A stretch of DNA of 9,530 bases, taken from an uncultured Actinomyces sp. (lineage in GTDB: Bacteria > Actinomycetota > Actinomycetes > Actinomycetales > Actinomycetaceae). The stretch's first letter is position 1; each line of letters opens with the position of its first letter. Under the pieces are notes generated by a model. The model was not told the origin of the DNA. It saw nothing but the letters and a program-made list of their open reading frames with translations, and searched no databases. The DNA lies in contig CACYEE010000075.1 in NCBI GenBank assembly GCA_902773415.1, positions 1 through 9,530 of the forward strand, given 5' to 3'. The position numbers and the translations under genes are program-made. Below are positions 5,604 to 9,530 of the stretch, piece after piece.

Positions 5604-5648
5604 TGTTCTATTATACCAATTTGTTATAGCATTGTTATCTCAATTGGT
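5601..5648 (-). promoter_or_regulatory. AT-rich island with extended -10 promoter on the minus strand
   Basis: Only 10 of the 40 bases 5601-5640 are G or C, in otherwise very GC-rich DNA. On the minus strand it reads TG-G-TATAAT, a perfect -10 with extended TG (5618-5610). At 17-bp spacing there is a 4/6 -35, ATAACA (5638-5633), giving a start near 5603 running leftward. The island also holds a direct repeat TTGTTAT (5621-5627 and 5632-5638, 11-bp period) and a 7-bp inverted pair ACCAATT/AATTGGT (5615-5621 and 5642-5648) bracketing the -35 region, which could be an operator. No gene lies directly downstream on that strand. Confidence 0.5.
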
Positions 5649-5666
5649 GCGTGGACATGCGACGAA

Positions 5667-5962
5667 GGGGTCCCCACGGAAGAAACGGTGCGCAGCCCCG
5701 AAGCGTCGGCACCGGGCGGCGGGTGGGGCCGTCTCGTCAGGGCCATCCGCCGCCCGGGGCGAGAAAAGGGGACTGCGTTCGGTCGTTTCTCTCCCTCTTG
5801 CGGCGACGCGGGCCAAGAGGCATGAATGCTCGCATTCCTGCCCGAAACCAAGGAAGCTGCCGACCAGGGCTTCCTCGCTCCAGTCTCGCGCGGGCAAGCT
5901 CGCGCGAGACCTTCCGCGTGTCGGAAAGGGGACTGTCCCCAATGCGGCACCAGTCTGTCCCC
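5667..5962. other. Gene-free array of consecutive hairpins and GGGGAC/GTCCCC palindromes
   Basis: I find no credible coding region here; open frames exist on both strands but have no family match, ribosome binding site or normal composition. Stems follow one another: GGGG-T-CCCC (5667-5675); CGGTGC/GCACCG (5686-5691, 5709-5714); a 15-bp stem with one G:U (5712-5726, 5743-5757); GAGAAA/TTTCTC (5761-5766, 5786-5791); CCTCTTG/CAAGAGG (5794-5800, 5814-5820); GAATGC/GCATTC (5824-5829, 5832-5837); AGGAAGC/GCTTCCT (5851-5857, 5869-5875); GTCTCGCGCG/CGCGCGAGAC (5883-5892, 5901-5910); TTCCG/CGGAA (5912-5926); GGGGAC-T-GTCCCC (5928-5940). The octamer GGGGACTG (5768, 5928) and the related CTGTCCCC (5933, 5955) recur. 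It may be a cluster of palindromic repeats or a structured RNA. Confidence 0.6.
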
Positions 5963-5994
5963 TCTTCGATACCGGGCTTTCTGGCCTGCGCAAA

Positions 5995-6041
5995 CGGCTG
6001 GGGCGGGAATCGGAACAACGTGCCGATTCCCGCCCCAGCCG
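5995..6041 (-). terminator. Probable treC terminator: perfect 19-bp stem-loop
   Basis: CGGCTGGGGCGGGAATCGG (5995-6013) and CCGATTCCCGCCCCAGCCG (6023-6041) pair perfectly around a 9-nt loop. On the minus strand the stem lies about 75 bases after the treC stop and is followed by a short TTT, so it best fits as the treC terminator. A second small stem (GGGG-CAG-CCCC with GAC/GTC ends, 6041-6059) lies between it and treC. Confidence 0.75.
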
Positions 6042-6116
6042 ACGCGGGGCAGCCCCGTCAATGGACGAAATGCCGGCGAGACGCCCTCGCACGCAGAACA
6101 CCCTCGCGCAAGCCGG

Positions 6117-7916
6117 CTAGGAATCCGAATCCAGGAGGGCGAGACCCGCAAACGGTTCGAGCGTGAAGGCGCCGGCCGCGTCGCCCTCCGAAACCCCGCG
6201 CGAAACCCCGCCATTCTCCACAAGAACCGCGGCCTCGGACATCTCGGCCAGCGCCTCCGCCAGCTCGCCGCCCACGGGCACCGTCGCCTCGGAAAGCGAA
6301 CAGGCCACCACAAGGCGCGTCTGGCCGAGCCGCCTCTCGTAGCCGAACACCTGATCGCAGCCGGAATCGAGGAAACGCACGTCGCCCTCGGCCACTACCG
6401 CAAGCTCCCGCCGCAGGCGCACGAGCTTCCGATAGAAGTTCAGCACCGAATCCGGGTCGGATTGGCAGGCTTCAACGGAAATCTCGTCGTGATTGCCAGG
6501 CAGCGAGAGCCACGGCGTGCCTTCGGTGAAGCCCGCGTTCGGCCCGCTGGTCCACTGCATCGGCGTACGGGAATTGTCGCGCGAACGCGCCTGGAGCACG
6601 GCCATCGCATCGGCCTCGGACAGGCCGCGCTTGCGCATGATCGCAAAATGGTTCGTCGACTCGACGTCGCGATACAGCCCGATCGACGGGAAATGCGCAT
6701 TCGTCATGCCGATCTCCTCGCCCTGGTAGATATAGGGCGTGCCGCGCAGGAGATGGATGAGCATGGCGAGCGTCTTGGCGCTGCGTTCGCGCAGGCCGGG
6801 CGTGTCCGAGCCGAAGCGCGAGACGGCGCGCGGCTGGTCGTGGTTGTTGAGGAACAGCGCGTTCCATGCCCCGGCCCGAGCCATCTCCTCCTGCCATGTG
6901 CCCAGCAGGCGGCGAAGCTCGCCGAAATCGACCGGCGCAAGCGCCCACTTGTCGCCTCCCGCATAATCCACCTTGAGATGGTGGAAGGAGAACACCATCG
7001 ACAGCTCCTCGCGTTCGGGGCGGGAGTAGCCGATGCAGTCGGCAAGCGAGGTCGAGCTCATCTCGCCGACGGTCACCATGTCCGCAATCCCCGTATCGTG
7101 CACAAGCTCGTGAAGATACTCGTGGATATGCGGCCCGTCCGTGTAGAAGCGGCGGCCGTCGCCTTCGAGGTCGTCCTCGAAGGTCTCCGGCTTCGACACG
7201 AGATTGACGACGTCGAAGCGAAAACCCTCCACGCCCTTCGCTTTCCAGAAGCGGACGATGTCCTTGAGCTCTTCGCGCACGGCCGGATTGTCCCAGTTGA
7301 GGTCGGCCTGCGTGCGGTCGAACAGGTGAAGGTACCAGGCGCCGGCCTCTTCCGAATACTCCCAGGCGGGCCCGCCGAACTTCGACTCCCAGTTCGTCGG
7401 GGCGAGAGTCCCGTCAGGGGCGACGGGAACCTCGAGGCCCGCGCGGGTCGGGGCCCCTTCCGGAGCTGTACGTTCCGGGCCTTCGGGGGCGACGGGCGTA
7501 GGCGTTGCCGCGTCCCCCTTGACGGCCGGACGTCCCTCCCTGAAGAAATAGAAGTCGCGGTACTTCTCCTCGCCGTCCAGGGCGCGGCGGAACCATTCGT
7601 GCTCGGTGGATGTATGGTTGAAGACCATATCCGCCATGATTCCGATGCCGAGCTTGCGGGCGTCGACGACGAGCGCCTCGAAATCCTCCATCGTGCCGAA
7701 CGTCGGATTGATGGCGCGATAGTCGGCGACATCGTAGCCGTTGTCGCGCATCGGCGAGACGAAGAACGGGGTGAGCCACACGTAGCGCACGCCGAGGCTG
7801 GAAAGGTAGGGCAGGCGCGAGCGGATTCCCGGCAGGTCGCCGATGCCGTCGCCGTTGGAGTCGGCGAAGGACTTGACGTAAATCTGGTAGACGGCGTCGC
7901 TGGAGAAGTGAGGCAT
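6117..7916 (-). CDS. treC: Trehalose-6-phosphate hydrolase (GH13)
   Basis: This cytoplasmic glycoside hydrolase family 13 enzyme splits trehalose-6-phosphate, delivered by the PTS encoded upstream, into glucose and glucose-6-phosphate. The ATG at 7916 has AAGGA just upstream, and the protein starts normally (SSDAVYQIYVKSFADSNGDGIGDLPGI). It is 599 residues, against about 550 for the family. GH13 region I is ADMVFNH (95-101). The nucleophile is Asp235 (GFRFDVVN), the acid/base Glu285 (VGEMSS), and the third acid Asp360 (NNHDQPR). MTVGEMSSTSL-like and SFHHLKVDYAGGDKW segments match trehalose-6-phosphate hydrolases better than oligo-1,6-glucosidases. About 38-40 extra residues (roughly 129-167), Pro/Ala/Glu-rich with two PVAP units, sit before PTNWESKFGG in the B-domain loop and account for the extra length. 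An alternative is an alpha-1,1- or 1,6-glucosidase, which I consider unlikely given the adjacent PTS. Confidence 0.92.
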   Translation of the reverse strand: MPHFSSDAVYQIYVKSFADSNGDGIGDLPGIRSRLPYLSSLGVRYVWLTPFFVSPMRDNGYDVADYRAINPTFGTMEDFEALVVDARKLGIGIMADMVFNHTSTEHEWFRRALDGEEKYRDFYFFREGRPAVKGDAATPTPVAPEGPERTAPEGAPTRAGLEVPVAPDGTLAPTNWESKFGGPAWEYSEEAGAWYLHLFDRTQADLNWDNPAVREELKDIVRFWKAKGVEGFRFDVVNLVSKPETFEDDLEGDGRRFYTDGPHIHEYLHELVHDTGIADMVTVGEMSSTSLADCIGYSRPEREELSMVFSFHHLKVDYAGGDKWALAPVDFGELRRLLGTWQEEMARAGAWNALFLNNHDQPRAVSRFGSDTPGLRERSAKTLAMLIHLLRGTPYIYQGEEIGMTNAHFPSIGLYRDVESTNHFAIMRKRGLSEADAMAVLQARSRDNSRTPMQWTSGPNAGFTEGTPWLSLPGNHDEISVEACQSDPDSVLNFYRKLVRLRRELAVVAEGDVRFLDSGCDQVFGYERRLGQTRLVVACSLSEATVPVGGELAEALAEMSEAAVLVENGGVSRGVSEGDAAGAFTLEPFAGLALLDSDS

Positions 7917-7974
7917 GGTGTTCCTTGGTGGTTCGTGGTGGTGCGGGAAACGGGAGGATGCGGGAGGCGGTGCC

Positions 7975-8008
7975 GCGGAGGGCGGGACCCCCGTGGCCCG
8001 CCCTCCGC
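7975..8008 (-). promoter_or_regulatory. Perfect 12-bp stem-loop between the trehalose PTS gene and treC
   Basis: GCGGAGGGCGGG (7975-7986) and CCCGCCCTCCGC (7997-8008) pair perfectly around a 10-nt loop, starting 7 bases after the PTS gene stop in a 99-bp gap. There is no T-run on either strand and no clear promoter for treC. It is therefore more likely an intercistronic processing, stability or partial-termination element than a full terminator, allowing treC to be expressed at a level different from the membrane permease (inference). Confidence 0.6.
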
Positions 8009-8015
8009 CAGCGCC

Positions 8016-9530
8016 TCATTCGGACTTCGCGACGGTGTCGTTGCCGGCACGTACGGCAACGCCCGTCTCGAAGGCAAACTCGTGGCCTGCGGGGTTCGTG
8101 ATTACCATCATCGTGACGGCCGGGTGGCCCGCCGCGGCGATGCGCTCCATGTCGAAGGTGATGAGCGGGTCGCCCGCCGCTACCGTGTCGCCTTGGGAGA
8201 CGTGGCAGGCAAAGCCGTCGCCGTCCATCGAGACCGTGTCGATGCCGCAGTGGAGAATCATCTCTACTCCGTCGGTCGTCTTGAGGCCGACCGCGTGGTT
8301 GGAGCCGGGCGAGGTCATGACGACTTCGGCGTCGGCCGGCGCAAGCAGCACGTTCGATGTCGGGTAGATTGCGATGCCGTCGCCCAGGACCTTCGAGGCG
8401 AAGGTCGCGTCGGGAACCTGTTCGATTGCGACGGTCGTTCCGGTGAGGAAGGCGACGAGTTCGCCTTGGCGGACCTTGACCGCCGTCGCCGTGCCGCCCG
8501 CAGCGGAAGCCGAAGCGGCAGCCGGGGCCGCGTCGCTCTTGGAGGAAGCGGCTGCGAGTTCCGCGGTTTCGAGTTCTTCGAGGGCCGCAATCTTCTCGGC
8601 TTCCTTGTCGATGCCCTTGCGCTTGCCGATGGCGACGACGATGACGAAGGGCACCGCGATTGCGATGAGCATGCAGACCGCGAACATCGGGATGGACTTC
8701 GGCTGGATCGCGAGGATGCCGGGCACGCCGCCGACGCCGATTGCGTTGGCCGTGACCTTGGAGGCCGTGGCGACGATGGCGGCGAGGGCGGAACCGGTCA
8801 TGCCGGCGAAGAAGGGGAAGACGTACTTGAGGTTGACGCCGAACATGGCGGGTTCGGTCACGCCCAGCCAGCAGGAGATCCACGAGGGGATGTTGAGTTC
8901 CTGCGCGGTGGCGTTGCGGCGCTGGAGGTACATCATGCCGAGAACGGCGGCGCCTTGGGCGATGTTGGACAGGGCGATCATCGGCCAGAGCATCGTCCCG
9001 CCGTAATCGGCGATGAGCTGGAGGTCGATGGCGTTGGACATGTGGTGCAGGCCGGTGATGACGAGCGGGGCGTAGAGGAAGCCGAAGATGGCGCCGAAGA
9101 CGACGCGCAGCGGGCCGGTGATGCCGGCGAAGACGACGGCGGAGATGGCCGAGCCGACTTTCCAGCCGATGGGGCCGAGGATGAAGTGGGCGGCCATGAT
9201 GGCGAAGAGGAGGGAGAAGAAGGGCACGAAGATCATGGCGACGATCGACGGGATGATCTTCTTGAAGAACCTTTCGAGGTAGGCGAGGGTGAAGGCGGCC
9301 AGCATGGCGGGGAGTACCTGGGCCTGGTAGCCGATCATGTTCACCTGGATGAAGCCGAAGTCCCACTGGTTGATGGTGCCGTCGGCGAGGGCGTCGGCGA
9401 CGCCGTAGGCGTTGGTGAGCTGGCCGGAGACGAGCGTGAGGCCGAGGACGATGCCGAGCATTTCGGTGCCGCCCATCTTCTTCATGATGGTCCAGCAGAT
9501 GCCGACGGGGATGCCGACGTGGAAGACGGC
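8016..9530 (-). CDS. treP: Trehalose-specific PTS permease with fused EIIA domain, 5' part outside window
   Basis: This PTS enzyme II imports trehalose and phosphorylates it to trehalose-6-phosphate. The frame is open to the window end (504 residues visible; VGIPVGICWTIMKKMGGTEM matches the trehalose/sucrose-type EIIC), so the start and the EIIB domain lie beyond 9530. EIIC is a run of hydrophobic segments to about nt 8620 and contains LGVTEPAMFGVN (around nt 8832-8867), the conserved GITEPA-type substrate loop. An Ala/Ser/Lys-rich linker (about nt 8480-8620) joins a complete glucose-type EIIA: GIAIYPTSN, SNHA (His codon 8295-8297) and LHCGIDTV, whose His (codon 8250-8252) is the phosphorylated residue. 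The E. coli trehalose permease lacks EIIA, so this protein needs only the general components HPr and EI. It is transcribed just ahead of treC. The sugar assignment rests largely on treC; a related disaccharide is possible. Confidence 0.88.
   Translation of the reverse strand, partial: AVFHVGIPVGICWTIMKKMGGTEMLGIVLGLTLVSGQLTNAYGVADALADGTINQWDFGFIQVNMIGYQAQVLPAMLAAFTLAYLERFFKKIIPSIVAMIFVPFFSLLFAIMAAHFILGPIGWKVGSAISAVVFAGITGPLRVVFGAIFGFLYAPLVITGLHHMSNAIDLQLIADYGGTMLWPMIALSNIAQGAAVLGMMYLQRRNATAQELNIPSWISCWLGVTEPAMFGVNLKYVFPFFAGMTGSALAAIVATASKVTANAIGVGGVPGILAIQPKSIPMFAVCMLIAIAVPFVIVVAIGKRKGIDKEAEKIAALEELETAELAAASSKSDAAPAAASASAAGGTATAVKVRQGELVAFLTGTTVAIEQVPDATFASKVLGDGIAIYPTSNVLLAPADAEVVMTSPGSNHAVGLKTTDGVEMILHCGIDTVSMDGDGFACHVSQGDTVAAGDPLITFDMERIAAAGHPAVTMMVITNPAGHEFAFETGVAVRAGNDTVAKSE

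Noticed and set aside
1467..6041. CRISPR array or insertion sequence as the explanation for the repeats
   Set aside because: The repeats are inverted, differ in length and spacing, lack unique equal-length spacers, and no cas or transposase gene is present in the window.
5500..6166. Overlapping small open frames on both strands (for example 5500-6120, 5651-6166, 5624-6313)
   Set aside because: Basic, Arg/Pro/Ser-rich translations without domains, crossing multiple hairpins. Several frames are open at once, as expected for non-coding GC-rich DNA.
7414..9366. 650-codon minus-strand frame overlapping treC and the PTS gene
   Set aside because: It is out of frame with both recognised proteins and is Arg/His/Pro-rich with no domain. 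It is a compositional shadow.

Overview
The window reads as a piece of a high-GC Actinomycetota chromosome. The best marker is the heat-shock operon dnaK-grpE-dnaJ-hspR, with an HspR-type MerR repressor as its last gene, an arrangement typical of that phylum. A trehalose phosphotransferase system (PTS) and a galE in the same neighbourhood suggest a sugar-fermenting, perhaps host-associated member such as the Bifidobacteriaceae, Actinomycetaceae or Coriobacteriia. The sequence alone does not settle the family.

Layout: (1) 3-3229, + strand: the 3' part of dnaK, then grpE overlapping it by one base, a 226-bp gap holding a very long hairpin, then dnaJ (a J protein without a zinc finger) and hspR two bases later. 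(2) 3230-3438: a convergent, hairpin-rich terminator region. (3) 3439-4431, - strand: galE. (4) 4432-4858: a divergent intergenic region with a galE promoter, a 14-bp inverted repeat and a promoter for the next gene. (5) 4859-5320, + strand: a small TM2-domain membrane protein. (6) 5321-6116: about 800 bp without a credible gene. It contains a GC-rich stem, a perfect 40-bp palindrome, an AT-rich island with a good minus-strand promoter, and a nearly unbroken series of hairpins ending in a terminator-like stem. (7) 6117-7916, - strand: treC (trehalose-6-phosphate hydrolase) with an unusual Pro/Ala-rich insertion. (8) 8016-9530, - strand, running off the window: the trehalose PTS permease with a fused EIIA domain. 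A perfect 12-bp stem-loop separates it from treC.

Working together: DnaK, GrpE and the J protein form a chaperone cycle. HspR, with DnaK as known corepressor in this phylum, would close the feedback loop; its operator is expected upstream of dnaK, outside the window. The PTS gene and treC form a trehalose unit: uptake with phosphorylation to trehalose-6-phosphate, then hydrolysis to glucose and glucose-6-phosphate. GalE links UDP-glucose and UDP-galactose for galactose use and envelope glycans.

The genes are ordinary. The unusual content is between them: a family of GC-rich inverted repeats sharing a CCGTCCCC/GGGGACGG core, a 40-bp perfect palindrome, and a candidate small RNA next to a hairpin array. 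I found no CRISPR array, tRNA, rRNA or transposase gene.
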